The translations under genes and the position numbers were made by a program. Shown piece by piece: positions 7,625 to 16,694 of a stretch of 64,000 nucleotides of DNA (positions are counted from its first letter, which is position 1; every line of letters begins with the position of its first letter). The stretch lies in contig NZ_MWIO01000020.1 in assembly GCF_004799035.1 (NCBI RefSeq), positions 49,984 to 113,983 of the forward strand, in the 5' to 3' direction. Below the pieces are notes generated by a model that was given only the letters and a program-made list of their open reading frames with translations, searched no databases and was not told the DNA's origin. This DNA is from Rhodanobacter lindaniclasticus. GTDB lineage: Bacteria > Pseudomonadota > Gammaproteobacteria > Xanthomonadales > Rhodanobacteraceae.

Positions 7625-10153
7625 TTACGGGTTGTAGCTGCCTTCCAGCGTTACGCCGCTGTAGGTCCGATACGCGCGCACCATGATGTAGTAGGTGCCC
7701 GGGGTCGGTGCCGAGGCGGTGCAGCTCTCGCTGTTGCCCGACACGTAGGGGCGGCAGTCGTAGCTGCTGGTGGTCGGCTGCGAGCCCAACTTCACGTACA
7801 GGTCGGCATCACCCGAGCCGCCGGCGATGTTGATGTTGAGGTTGCTGGCCCCCGACGGCACCACCATCGTGTAGTACACGGCGTTGTTGCGAGTCGCGGC
7901 CAGGCCGGTCACCGGCACGCCGTTCTGCAGCACGTTGCCGCCACCGCCACCACCGCTGCCGGTGCTCCAGGTCGCCTTGACGCTGACGCCGGAGAACGCG
8001 GTGTAGCCGTTCAACATCACGTAGTAGGTGCCGGCCTGCGGCGAGGCCACGGTGCAGCTCTCGTTGTTGCCGCTGATGTACGGCCGGCAGTCGTAGCTGG
8101 ACAGGGTCGGGGCGGAGCCGAACCTGGTGTACAGGTCCGCGTCGCCGGTGCCGCCGGACTCGGAGATCACCAGGTTGCTGGCGCCGGCCGGAATCACCAC
8201 GGTGTAGAACAACTGCGCGCCCTGGGCGCCGGACTGGCCGGTGAGCGCCACGCCGTTCTGCAACTGGTTGCCGCCACCGCCGCTGGAGCTGACCGTCACC
8301 GATTGCGTCTTGGTGTTGGTCGCGCCGTCGTTGTCGGTCACCGTCAGCGACACGCTGTAGGTACCGGCCGCCGCATAGGTGTGGCTGGGGTTGGTCGCGG
8401 TGGAGGTGGCGCCGTCGCCGAAGTTCCACGAGCGCGAGGCGATCGAGCCGTCGCTGTCGCTGGAGCTGTCGGTGAAGCTCACGCTCAGGCCGTTGATCGA
8501 ATCGCTGAAGTTGGCGACCGGCGGCACGTTGCTGCCGCCGCCGCCGATATCGCTGGCCGCGCCGCTGATGATCAGTTCGCCGCGACCGGTGGCCAGGTCA
8601 TAGCCGGCGCTCGCCGTCTCGCCGCCGTTGTTGCCCGAAGTGATGTCGTGGAAGTCGGACGCGGGCAGCTGGTACAGCAGCGGTGCGGCAAAGCCGACGC
8701 CGGAACCCTTGATCGCGATGATCCGAGCCCACGCGCCGGCAAACAGCGGTGCCGACAGGCTGGTGCCGCCGTACTGCTGGGTGGCGCCGCTGACGATGAT
8801 CTTCGCGCCCGAGTTCGGGTCGGCATCGTAGGCGATGTCCGGCAGACCGCGCGTGCTGCCCGGGGCCACGCCGTTCTGCCAGCTCGGCTGCGGCTCGAAG
8901 GTGCTGGAGCTGCCGCCGCCGCTGGTCCACACGGTGGCGCTGTTCCAGGTGGTGGTCGACGCATTCAGCGTGGTGCCGCCCACCGCCACCACGTACTGCG
9001 ACGCGGCCGGCCAGCTCGGCGTGACGCCGCCGTCGCCGCACTCGTCGGCGCCGGAATCGCCGGTGGAGATCGAGAAGGTCTGCCCCTGCGCCACGGCCTG
9101 CTGGAAGATCTGGTCCTGCGCCGCGGCCGAGCCGTCGCCCTGCGCACTGGTTTCGCATTCACCCAGCGAGACGTTGATGATCTTGGTCGCGTTGGCGTTG
9201 ACGATGGTGTTGAAGTCCGCCGTCAGGTCGCTGTTGGACAGCGTGGGGATGTTGTAGAAGATCAGGCTGCCGACATGGCCGCCGGCCATGCCGACGATGT
9301 CCTGGCTGTCCAGGCTCCACTCGCCCAGGCCGCTGGTGTCGCTGCTGGTGCCGTTGGTGTTGACCGTCTGCGTGGTTACCGTCGGCAGGCCGTTCTGCGA
9401 GGTGAACGTGTTGAGGTCGGTAATCGTCTGGGTGATCTTGCCCTGGGTGACGATGCCCACCGGCACGCCGGCCGCCGTGGTCACGCCGCTGCCGCCGTAG
9501 ATCGAGGCGAACTCGACCGGGTTGTGGCCGGTCACTGCCTGCGTGGTGTAACCCGATTGCATAGGCTTGGCGAAGGTGTGCGCCTGGTGCACGCTCTGCA
9601 GGCCGATCACCGACAGCACCACGTCCTGCAGCGAGGCAGGGATGTGCACGTCGTCGTTGTGCATGTACGCCATGCGGCCATCCTTGGTGCGCACCTGGGC
9701 AAACGTGGTCTTGAACGCGGCGCCGGCGGTATCGGCGCGGCCATCGGCCGACACCAGCATCCGGTTTGGCGAGATCTGCACGTTGGTGAAGCCGGCTGCG
9801 CGCAGCCAGGCCGCCACCCTGTTCGCCTGCGTGGCGGTGGGCGAATAGCTGGTGACGAACTGCGGCGTCGTCATCGAGCGCTGCACCATCGACAGCGGCG
9901 AGCTCTTGGCGGTGGCGATGAAGCTGTGCAGCTGGGCCGGGTTGCGCAATTTCAGCGCCACCTCGATGTGCATCGGCTGTGCGCTGGACAGCGCGCCGCT
10001 GACCACGTCGCCCTGACGCAGCACGGTGGCGTGCTGGTTCAGCGCGACGAAAGTGGTGCCGCTGGTGATGCTGGCTGGCGTGGCGCCCAGCGCACCGGCT
10101 GCCGCGAAACTGATCGCGGCGGCCAGCAACTTGAGACGATGATGACTTGGCAT
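7625..10153 (-). CDS. Secreted S53 (sedolisin/xanthomonalisin-like) serine-carboxyl peptidase with PKD and two PPC domains
   Basis: An 842-residue preproenzyme. Order: signal peptide (1-24, cut near AGALGA), activation propeptide (about 30-195), S53 catalytic domain (about 200-535), PKD domain (about 540-620, with SWNFGDG), and two tandem pre-peptidase C-terminal domains (about 630-728 and 740-842). The acid-acting catalytic set is visible: Glu and Asp in GEWSLDSQD (near 276), the oxyanion Asp in STGDSGADE (near 366), Ser in GGTSLSAP (near 463, GGTS rather than SGTS), and a calcium loop DIAYDADPNSG. The open frame runs further upstream, but ATG 10153 is chosen because it starts a standard signal peptide. 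PPC domains are normally removed after export. Confidence 0.93.
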   Translation of the reverse strand: MPSHHRLKLLAAAISFAAAGALGATPASITSGTTFVALNQHATVLRQGDVVSGALSSAQPMHIEVALKLRNPAQLHSFIATAKSSPLSMVQRSMTTPQFVTSYSPTATQANRVAAWLRAAGFTNVQISPNRMLVSADGRADTAGAAFKTTFAQVRTKDGRMAYMHNDDVHIPASLQDVVLSVIGLQSVHQAHTFAKPMQSGYTTQAVTGHNPVEFASIYGGSGVTTAAGVPVGIVTQGKITQTITDLNTFTSQNGLPTVTTQTVNTNGTSSDTSGLGEWSLDSQDIVGMAGGHVGSLIFYNIPTLSNSDLTADFNTIVNANATKIINVSLGECETSAQGDGSAAAQDQIFQQAVAQGQTFSISTGDSGADECGDGGVTPSWPAASQYVVAVGGTTLNASTTTWNSATVWTSGGGSSSTFEPQPSWQNGVAPGSTRGLPDIAYDADPNSGAKIIVSGATQQYGGTSLSAPLFAGAWARIIAIKGSGVGFAAPLLYQLPASDFHDITSGNNGGETASAGYDLATGRGELIISGAASDIGGGGSNVPPVANFSDSINGLSVSFTDSSSDSDGSIASRSWNFGDGATSTATNPSHTYAAAGTYSVSLTVTDNDGATNTKTQSVTVSSSGGGGNQLQNGVALTGQSGAQGAQLFYTVVIPAGASNLVISESGGTGDADLYTRFGSAPTLSSYDCRPYISGNNESCTVASPQAGTYYVMLNGYTAFSGVSVKATWSTGSGGGGGGNVLQNGVPVTGLAATRNNAVYYTMVVPSGASNLNINIAGGSGDADLYVKLGSQPTTSSYDCRPYVSGNSESCTASAPTPGTYYIMVRAYRTYSGVTLEGSYNP

Positions 10154-10852
10154 GGTGACTCCCGAAGTTTTTTGAGGCAAAGCGCTGCCCTGAGACTGCC
10201 CGCGCCTCATTGGTTGATTTGCCGCGCGTGCACGGCATCCGTGATTTTTTGAAGCGGACCGACGATCCCGTACCCGCTTCGGTCGGCCCTCCCCTGGTGA
10301 GTCCTTGAGGGCCAGCTGCGGGCATGTCGCATGCCATTGACTGCAGGCCATGCGTCATTGCATGGCTGCTTGACAGGATCATTCGCCAAACTCCCCGTTG
10401 GCGAACCGCACGACGGTATGGCGCTGCGATTAATCCGGTCAATAGGACTTTTTCCGGCTCGCAGTGATTTTCGTCACAACGGTTCGAGCGTCATCGGGCG
10501 GTCCCGGATGGCGTAATTATTTGCGGTATGTTGCGCTGCGTCCGCTTGCTCGGTAGCCCGGCTGAAACGGCGCCATGGAGGGCATGGGCGGCATCGCGGG
10601 TGATGAAGTATTCCATCAGGCAAGGTCTCCCTTCCTGGATTATTCAGCGATTTCACGTGGCCCGCGAACATAATCGCATTGTCGAATGAAATTGCGTTTT
10701 CCGCAGCGCCGCGCGGCGAAAGAACTTGCCGAATGGAGTGTTGCCGGGAAGTGCGCCCTGCGCCCCCGAACAGCATGCCGCGGTCAGTTTCGATTCAGAC
10801 TGCACCGACGCGCCGGCATGCGTCGTTTGGTGACGCGTGCGACCATGGCCGG
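10154..10852. other. Intergenic region between divergent genes (0.7 kb)
   Basis: No convincing gene. The left part serves as the S53 peptidase upstream region: on the minus strand a TTGACC -35-like hexamer (10437-10442) with only a weak -10 about 17-18 bp on (10413-10419), and a CRP-like palindrome behind it (10463-10478). From 10479 to 10852 short frames exist on both strands but none has a ribosome site, conserved motif or coherent protein character; nothing further was recognised there. Confidence 0.5.
10463..10478. promoter_or_regulatory. CRP/Clp-like binding site
   Basis: AGTGATTTTCGTCACA matches the CRP consensus TGTGA-N6-TCACA at nine of ten core positions. In Xanthomonadaceae the CRP homologue Clp (controlled by cyclic di-GMP) uses this consensus and activates genes for secreted enzymes. 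The site centre lies about 64 bp upstream of the tentative start point of the S53 peptidase promoter, a distance close to that of class I CRP promoters. The match is seen directly; the regulator and the promoter position are inferred. Confidence 0.55.
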
Positions 10853-12088
10853 ATGTCTATCCGCGCAACGCCCCGACTTGCCGTCATCGGCGGTGGCCCC
10901 GCCGGCCTGATGGCGGCGGAGACCGCGCGCGCCGCGGGCGTCGAGGTGGACCTGTACGACGCGATGGGCTCGGTCGGACGCAAGTTTCTCCTGGCCGGCA
11001 AGGGCGGCCTCAACCTCACCCACGGCGAGGCGCCGGATCGGTTCGTGGCCCGCTATGGCGCGCGCCAGGCGGAGGTGGGTCGCTGGCTGGCCGCGTTCGA
11101 TGCGCCGGCATTGCGCGCGTGGGCGGCCGAGCTTGGCGTGGAGACCTTCGTTGGCAGTTCCGGCCGCGTGTTTCCGCGGGATCTGAAGGCGGCGCCGCTG
11201 CTGCGTCGCTGGGTGCGCCGCGTGCGCGACGCGGGCGTGGGTTTCCACATGCATCATCGCTGGCTCGGCTGGCAGGCGGATGGCTCGCTGCGTTTCGCCA
11301 CGCCGCAGGGCGAACGGATGATCCACGCCGGTGCGGCGATCCTCGCGCTCGGCGGCGCCAGCTGGCCGCAACTGGGCTCCGACGGTGGCTGGGTGGCGGC
11401 TCTGCAACGCGCCGGCATCGACATCGCGCCGCTGCAGAGCGCGAACTGCGGTTTCGAGCTCGACTGGAGCGACCACCTGCGCAGCCGCTTCGCCGGTGCA
11501 CCGCTGAAACCGGTGGTGGCGCACTGGGTGGACCGCGACGGCACGGCCCGTTCGCGTCAGGGCGAATTCGTGCTCAGCGAATACGGCATCGAGGGCAGCC
11601 TGGTCTACGCGATCGGCGCCGAGCTGCGCGAGCAGATCGCCGCGCGCGGCGAGGCCGGCTTGATGCTGGACCTGGTGCCGGGCTACGCGCAGGCGGTGCT
11701 GGCCGAACGGCTCGCCGCACCGCGCGGCAAGCACAGCATCGGCGACTGGCTGCGCCGCCGCGCCGGGCTGGATGCGGCGAAGTGCGCGCTGGTGTTCGAG
11801 CTCACCGACAAAGCCACCCTGGCCGATCCGCTGGCGCTCGCCGCGCAGCTGAAGGCCTTGCCGTTGCGCCTGCGCGCGCCGCGCCCGATCGCCGAGTCGA
11901 TCAGCACCGCCGGCGGCGTGCGGCTCGAAGCGCTCGATGTCGACCTGATGCTGCGCGCTCGCCCAGGCACGTTCTGCGCCGGCGAAATGCTGGACTGGGA
12001 AGCACCCACCGGCGGCTACCTGCTCACCGCCTGCTTCGCCAGCGGCCTGCTCGCCGGCCGCGCTGTCGCGCGCTGGCTGGGCCGCTGA
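10853..12088 (+). CDS. BaiN/HI0933-like NAD(P)/FAD-dependent flavoprotein (TIGR03862 type)
   Basis: A 411-residue flavoprotein. The FAD-binding Rossmann motif LAVIGGGPAGLMAAE opens the protein, followed by the family-typical GSVGRKFLLAGKGGLNLTH near residue 45, an LGGASWPQLGSDG segment near residue 165, and a C-terminal FAD contact FCAGEMLDWEAPTGGYLL near residue 375. This group is found widely and its physiological substrate is unknown. The frame is open well upstream of 10853, but homology starts right at the dinucleotide fold, so ATG 10853 is used. It converges on the glutaminyl cyclase gene with a 12-bp gap. Confidence 0.88.
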   Translation: MSIRATPRLAVIGGGPAGLMAAETARAAGVEVDLYDAMGSVGRKFLLAGKGGLNLTHGEAPDRFVARYGARQAEVGRWLAAFDAPALRAWAAELGVETFVGSSGRVFPRDLKAAPLLRRWVRRVRDAGVGFHMHHRWLGWQADGSLRFATPQGERMIHAGAAILALGGASWPQLGSDGGWVAALQRAGIDIAPLQSANCGFELDWSDHLRSRFAGAPLKPVVAHWVDRDGTARSRQGEFVLSEYGIEGSLVYAIGAELREQIAARGEAGLMLDLVPGYAQAVLAERLAAPRGKHSIGDWLRRRAGLDAAKCALVFELTDKATLADPLALAAQLKALPLRLRAPRPIAESISTAGGVRLEALDVDLMLRARPGTFCAGEMLDWEAPTGGYLLTACFASGLLAGRAVARWLGR

Positions 12089-12100
12089 GATCCTGCCGGC

Positions 12101-12880
12101 TCAACGTGCGGGCTGTTTCACCAGCTCGATCTCGAACAGCTTCGGCCAGTGCTTGCCGGTGACGAACAGGCGCTTGCCGCGTGCGTCCCAGGCGATGCCG
12201 TTGAGCACGTCGTTCATCGGCACCGGCAGGGTGCTCACGTCGAACAGCCCGGTGAGGTCGATCCAGCCCACGACGTGGCCGCTGGCCGGGTCGATGCGCG
12301 CGATGCGGTTGGTCAGCCAGACGTTGGCGTAGATCTCGCCGTCCACCCATTCCAGCTCGTTGAGGTTGGTCACCGGCGCGCCGTCGGCAGTGACGGTGAT
12401 GCTGCCCACGCGGGCCAGGGTGGCGGGGTCGAGGATGCGCAGCACGGACGAGCCGTCGCTCATGTAGATGCGGTGCTCGTCCCGGGTCAGCGCCCACCCT
12501 TCGCCGGGATAGCTGAACGTGCGGCGCAGTTTGAAGTCGTCCAGGCCGTAGACGAAGCCGGTCCGGGCTTGCCAGGTGAGCTGGATCAGCTCGCCGTTCC
12601 ACGCGACGATGCCTTCGCCGAAATACTGTGCCGGCACGTCATGCCGCTGCAGCACCTTGCCGCTTTCCAGTTGCACCTTGCGGACGGTCGAGGCGCCCTT
12701 TTCTCCGGTGCTTTCGTAGAGGAAGCCGTCCTTGTAGAACAGCCCCTCGGTGTAGGCCGAGGTGTCGTGCGGGTAGACATGCACGATGCGGTAGCCGTAG
12801 ACCGGGATCGCCGCATGGCAGGCGGTGGTGGCAAGCAGCAGGACGAGGAGGATGAGCAGGCGTCGCATGCGGGTTTCCAT
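12101..12880 (-). CDS. Glutaminyl-peptide cyclotransferase (glutamine cyclotransferase family)
   Basis: A 259-residue exported protein of the five-bladed propeller type (plant/papaya-like QC) that would convert N-terminal glutamine of peptides to pyroglutamate. The N-terminus is a signal peptide, LLILLVLLLATTACHAA; the TAC-His could be a weak lipobox. Family stretches are the HDTSAYTEGLFY motif, FGEGIVAW, NLNELEWVDGEIYANVW and PMNDVLNGIAWD. ATG 12880 has no clear ribosome site; a second Met at 12868 (MRRLLIL) is an equally good start. It follows dbpA by 5 bp on the same strand and may be co-transcribed with it. Confidence 0.87.
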   Translation of the reverse strand: METRMRRLLILLVLLLATTACHAAIPVYGYRIVHVYPHDTSAYTEGLFYKDGFLYESTGEKGASTVRKVQLESGKVLQRHDVPAQYFGEGIVAWNGELIQLTWQARTGFVYGLDDFKLRRTFSYPGEGWALTRDEHRIYMSDGSSVLRILDPATLARVGSITVTADGAPVTNLNELEWVDGEIYANVWLTNRIARIDPASGHVVGWIDLTGLFDVSTLPVPMNDVLNGIAWDARGKRLFVTGKHWPKLFEIELVKQPAR

Positions 12881-12885
12881 GAGGG

Positions 12886-14265
12886 TCAGGCCAGCGCGCG
12901 CACGCGGAAGTTGCGGCCCTTGATGCGGCCGGCGCGCAGGCGTTCCAGTGCCTTGTTGGCCAGCGCACGACTGATCGCCACGTAGGCGCGGGTAGCGAAC
13001 ACGTCGATCTTGCCGATGTCATTCGCGGCCAGCCCGGCGTCGCCGGTGAGCGCACCGAGGATATCGCCGGGACGCAGCTTGTCCTGCCGGCCGGCGTCGA
13101 TCACCAGGGTTTTCATCGGTGCCAGGTGCAGGGTCTTGCCGCGTGGCGGCGCAATCTTCAGCGGGCGCCACGGCAGCGGCGTGCCGTTCGACTCCTCGAT
13201 GTTCGCCGCCTTCGGCCGCTCGCGTGGGGTGCACAGCGTGATCGCCAGGCCCGCCTCGCCGGCGCGGCCGGTGCGGCCGATGCGGTGGGTGTGGGTTTCC
13301 GGGTCGTGCGCGATGTCGTAGCTGACCACCAGCGGCAGTGCGGCGATGTCCAGCCCGCGCGCGGCCACGTCGGTGGCCACCAGCACCGCGCAGCTGTGGT
13401 TGGCGAAGCGCACCAGCACCTCGTCGCGGTCGCGCTGCTCCATGTCGCCGTGCAGCGCCAGCGCGGAGAAGCCGCGGCGGTCGAGTTCGTGCGCCACCGC
13501 GTCCACTTCGCGGCGCATGTTGCAGAACACCAGGGCCTGCTCGCCCCGCTCGCCTGCCAGCAACTGCGCCAGCGCGTCGAGTTTCTGCGCCGGTTCCACC
13601 TCGTGGAAGCGCTGCTCGATCGCCGGCTTCTCGTCGGCCGGCGCGGCCACCGTCACTTCGACCGGATCCTTCTGCACGCGCTGGCTCACCGCGCGGATCT
13701 CGTCCGGGTAGGTGGCCGAGAACAGCAGGGTCTGATGATGTTTCGCGATGCGTCCGATGATGTCGTCGATCGCCTCCGAAAAACCCATGTCGAGCATGCG
13801 GTCGGCCTCGTCCAGCACCAGCACCTTGATGCCGCCGCCATGCAGGCTTTGCCGCTTCAGGTGCTCCTGCACGCGGCCGGGCGTGCCCACGACGATGTGC
13901 GGGTCGTGGGTGAGCGAGGCCAGCTGCGGACCCAGTGGCATGCCGCCGCACAGCGTCAGCAGCTTCACGTTGGGAATGTTCGCCGCCAGCTTGCGGATCG
14001 CCTTGCTGACCTGGTCGGCCAGTTCGCGGGTGGGGCACAGCACCAGCGCCTGCAGGCGGATCGTGTCCACGTCCAGCGTTTGCAGCAGGCTCAGCCCGAA
14101 CGCCGCGGTCTTGCCGCTGCCGGTCTGCGCCTGCGCGATCACGTCGCGCCCTTCCAGCATCGGCGGCAGGCTTTGCGCCTGCACCGGAGTCATTTCGGCA
14201 TAGCCAAGGGTCTCGACACTGGCGAGCAGAGCGGGTTTGAGCGGGAGGATGCTGAAGGCGGGCAT
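12886..14265 (-). CDS. dbpA: ATP-dependent RNA helicase DbpA
   Basis: A 459-residue DEAD-box helicase, the size of E. coli DbpA (457), which acts on 23S rRNA in late 50S assembly. Motifs in order: Q-motif region EMTPVQAQSLPPML, Walker A AQTGSGKT (near 50), PTRELA, VLDEADRML (DEAD, near 150), SAT, and the C-terminal lobe [10 protein letters not shown] and HRIGRTGRAGE. The last 70 residues form the DbpA RNA-binding domain (KLRPGDILGALTG ... GRNFRVRALA) that gives specificity for 23S hairpin 92. The frame is open upstream, but ATG 14265 (MPAFSILPLKPAL) starts the conserved region. Divergent from folB. Confidence 0.95.
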   Translation of the reverse strand: MPAFSILPLKPALLASVETLGYAEMTPVQAQSLPPMLEGRDVIAQAQTGSGKTAAFGLSLLQTLDVDTIRLQALVLCPTRELADQVSKAIRKLAANIPNVKLLTLCGGMPLGPQLASLTHDPHIVVGTPGRVQEHLKRQSLHGGGIKVLVLDEADRMLDMGFSEAIDDIIGRIAKHHQTLLFSATYPDEIRAVSQRVQKDPVEVTVAAPADEKPAIEQRFHEVEPAQKLDALAQLLAGERGEQALVFCNMRREVDAVAHELDRRGFSALALHGDMEQRDRDEVLVRFANHSCAVLVATDVAARGLDIAALPLVVSYDIAHDPETHTHRIGRTGRAGEAGLAITLCTPRERPKAANIEESNGTPLPWRPLKIAPPRGKTLHLAPMKTLVIDAGRQDKLRPGDILGALTGDAGLAANDIGKIDVFATRAYVAISRALANKALERLRAGRIKGRNFRVRALA

Positions 14266-14355
14266 TTGCGCATGATCGCATGGCGGGCGTGCCACGACTT
14301 GCATCCGCAAGCCGGCTCGCCGACCCTGTACGACTACCGGCCCCAATGAACCGCC

Positions 14356-14715
14356 ATGGACACCGTATTCATCGAAGACCTGCGCATTGACGCCGTGATC
14401 GGCATCTACGACTGGGAGCGCCGCGTGCGGCAGACGCTGTCGTTCGACATCGAGATGGCGTTCGACAACACGGTGCCCGCGGCCAGCGACGACATCGCGC
14501 TGACGCTCAATTACAAGGACGTGTCCAAGCGGCTGATCGATTACGTGGGCGAGTCGAGCTTCGGCCTGGTCGAGACGCTGGCCGAGCGCTGCGCGGCGAT
14601 CATCCGCGAGGAGTTTGCTGTGGGCTGGGTGCGCCTGAAACTGTCCAAGCCCGGCGCGGTGCGCGGCGCGAAGGCGGTGGGCGTGTGCATCGAACGCGGC
14701 ACGCGGCCGCGGTAG
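14356..14715 (+). CDS. folB: Dihydroneopterin aldolase
   Basis: A 119-residue enzyme of folate synthesis that cleaves dihydroneopterin to 6-hydroxymethyl-dihydropterin, the substrate of FolK encoded 1.4 kb further on. The sequence has the FolB opening IEDLRIDAVIGIYDWERRVRQ with the pterin-contacting Glu, NYKDVSKRLIDYV mid-protein, FGLVETLAERCA, and the catalytic Lys in VRLKLSKPGAVRGAKAVGV. Length is typical. It is followed by a mechanosensitive channel gene and then folK on the same strand, so a common transcript is possible. Confidence 0.95.
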   Translation: MDTVFIEDLRIDAVIGIYDWERRVRQTLSFDIEMAFDNTVPAASDDIALTLNYKDVSKRLIDYVGESSFGLVETLAERCAAIIREEFAVGWVRLKLSKPGAVRGAKAVGVCIERGTRPR

Positions 14716-14860
14716 CGCCTGCGTCGAAACCGGTCGGGGTTGTTGTAGCGCCGCCCGGCCGCCATGTTTGTCCCGGTTGACCACGTGTCTTCGGCGGTCC
14801 TTGCCGCCCCGTCCTGCCCGCTGACCATGGCGCGGGCTCCGAGCCGACAGGAACGAATTG

Positions 14861-16117
14861 ATGCCGACCCTGCAGAACTTTCTCGATCTTCCCTGGATGC
14901 GCACCGTGTTGGGCGTAGTCGCGCTGCTGGCGCTGGCCTGGCTGGCCGGGCAACTGGTGCGACGACTGCTGCTGCGCGTGGTGCGTGGCGTCACCCGGCG
15001 CACGACCTGGAAGTGGGATGACGCCCTGTTCCGACGCCACACCTTCCACTGGCTGGCGCGGATGGTGCCGGCGCTGGCGATCCAGTACGGCATCATGCTG
15101 GTGCCCGGGGTGCCGACCCATGTCGAGGCCCTGGTGGGCAACCTGATGACGGCGCTGCTGGTGTTCTTCGTGGTGATGGCGATCAGCGCCGCGCTGTCGG
15201 CGCTGGAGGATCTCTACCGGGAAACCCCGCGCGGCCAGCAGCGTTCGATCAAGGGCCTGGTGCAGCTGATCAAGCTCGGCCTGTTCGTCGTCGCCGGGCT
15301 GATCATCATCGCCGCGGTAACCGGCAAGCACATCGGCCTGCTGCTGTCCGGACTGGGTGCGATGTCGGCGGTGCTGATGCTGATCTTCAAGGACACCATC
15401 CTGGGCTTCGTGGCTGGCGTGCAGTTGTCGTCGAACGACATGCTGCGGGTCGGCGACTGGATCGAGATGCCGCAGCTCAATGCCGATGGCGACGTGATCG
15501 ACATCGCGCTGCACACGGTCAAGGTGCGCAACTGGGACAAGACCATCACCAGCATCCCCAGCTGGCGCCTGATCAGCGACTCGTACAAGAACTGGCGCGG
15601 CATGCAGGAAACCGGCGGGCGGCGGATCAAGCGCGCGCTGTACATCGACGCGGCCAGCGTGCGCTTTCTCGACGCCGACACGCTGGGCCGGTTGGCCAGG
15701 TTGCGTCTGCTGGCCGATTACCTGCCATCGAAGGAGCAGGAGGTGGCGCGGTGGAACCAGGCGCTGGGCGAGGCCGGCGACGTGGCGGGCAATCGACGCC
15801 GGCTTACCAACCTGGGTACTTTTCGCGCCTATGCGCAGGCCTATCTGGATGCGCATCCAGGCATCCACCACGGGTTGTTCTGTCTGGTGCGCCAGCTCGC
15901 CAGCGGCCCGCAGGGCATTCCGCTGGAGCTGTACTGCTTCACTGCCAGCGTGGCCTGGGCAGACTACGAGAACACCCAGGGCGACATCTTCGACCATCTG
16001 TTCGCGCTGCTGCCCGAGTTCGGCCTGGCGCTGTACCAGCAGCCGTCGGGGCAGGACGTGCGCGCGGCGCTGGCGTACCGGCAGGAGCAGCCGGCACGCC
16101 TGGCGGCGGGTGGTTGA
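14861..16117 (+). CDS. Mechanosensitive ion channel, MscS superfamily (YbdG-like)
   Basis: A 418-residue inner-membrane protein. About five hydrophobic segments occupy residues 10-190; the pore-lining helix and MscS beta domain follow (GLGAMSAVLMLIFKDTILGFVAGVQLSSND, then VGDWIEMP and KVRNWDKTITSIPSWRLISDS). The C-terminal domain with KNWRGMQETGGRRIKR and the stretch ending in LAYRQE is that of the YbdG/MscM-type proteins, which open under mild osmotic shock in E. coli. A TTG three bases upstream also opens the frame, but ATG 14861 with GACAGGAA before it is preferred. It sits between folB and folK without functional link. Confidence 0.9.
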   Translation: MPTLQNFLDLPWMRTVLGVVALLALAWLAGQLVRRLLLRVVRGVTRRTTWKWDDALFRRHTFHWLARMVPALAIQYGIMLVPGVPTHVEALVGNLMTALLVFFVVMAISAALSALEDLYRETPRGQQRSIKGLVQLIKLGLFVVAGLIIIAAVTGKHIGLLLSGLGAMSAVLMLIFKDTILGFVAGVQLSSNDMLRVGDWIEMPQLNADGDVIDIALHTVKVRNWDKTITSIPSWRLISDSYKNWRGMQETGGRRIKRALYIDAASVRFLDADTLGRLARLRLLADYLPSKEQEVARWNQALGEAGDVAGNRRRLTNLGTFRAYAQAYLDAHPGIHHGLFCLVRQLASGPQGIPLELYCFTASVAWADYENTQGDIFDHLFALLPEFGLALYQQPSGQDVRAALAYRQEQPARLAAGG

Positions 16118-16121
16118 GACG

Positions 16122-16610
16122 ATGGCACGTGTCTACCTGAGTCTGGGTTCCAACCTCGAACCGCGAGAACATCTCGTCGCGGCGATCGAGGCCTTGCGCG
16201 AGCGCTTCGGCGAGATCACGGTGTCGCCGGCCTATCGCAGCGCGTCGGTGGGTTTCGCCGGCGCCGAGTTCGTGAACCTCGCGGTGGGGCTGGATACCGA
16301 ACTGACCCCGCAGGCGCTGAACGACTGGCTGCATGCGCTGGAAGACCGCCACGGCCGGCGCCGCGACGTGCCGCGCTATTCGGACCGCACGCTGGACATC
16401 GACATCGTGTTCTACGACGCGCTGGTCATCGACGGCCCCGGCCACCTGCAGATTCCGCGCAACGAGTTGCAGCACGCCTTCGTGCTGCGGCCGATCGCCG
16501 ATATCGCGCCGGATTTTCGCCACCCGGTCAGTGGCTCGAGCATGGCCGAGCTGTGGGCGGCGTTTCCGCAACAGCTCGAGCCGCTGCAGGTTGAATCGCT
16601 GGCGGATTGA
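16122..16610 (+). CDS. folK: 2-amino-4-hydroxy-6-hydroxymethyldihydropteridine diphosphokinase
   Basis: A 162-residue enzyme that transfers diphosphate from ATP to 6-hydroxymethyl-dihydropterin, one step after FolB. HPPK signatures are clear: the N-terminal VYLSLGSNLEPREHL, FVNLAVGLDT, LEDRHGRRRDVPRYSDRTLDIDIVFYD (two Mg-binding Asp residues in DIDIVFYD) and IPRNELQHAFVLRPIADIAPD. It starts 4 bp after the stop of the channel gene, so it almost certainly depends on the same transcript. Confidence 0.96.
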   Translation: MARVYLSLGSNLEPREHLVAAIEALRERFGEITVSPAYRSASVGFAGAEFVNLAVGLDTELTPQALNDWLHALEDRHGRRRDVPRYSDRTLDIDIVFYDALVIDGPGHLQIPRNELQHAFVLRPIADIAPDFRHPVSGSSMAELWAAFPQQLEPLQVESLAD

Positions 16611-16694
16611 ACGGGTACACTGCCGGCGGAGTGCCGGAAGGTATCGCCGGCGCAGGGCGGGCACCCATCGGGTCCACGAATGAGGGGAGCAATC

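Noticed and set aside
7520..10252. A 910-codon plus-strand open frame opposite the S53 peptidase.
   Set aside because: Antisense shadow of a high-GC gene: Arg/Ala/Gly-rich, no domain, no ribosome site. Similar long frames opposite priA, dinG, rho and the GGDEF/EAL gene were dropped for the same reason.
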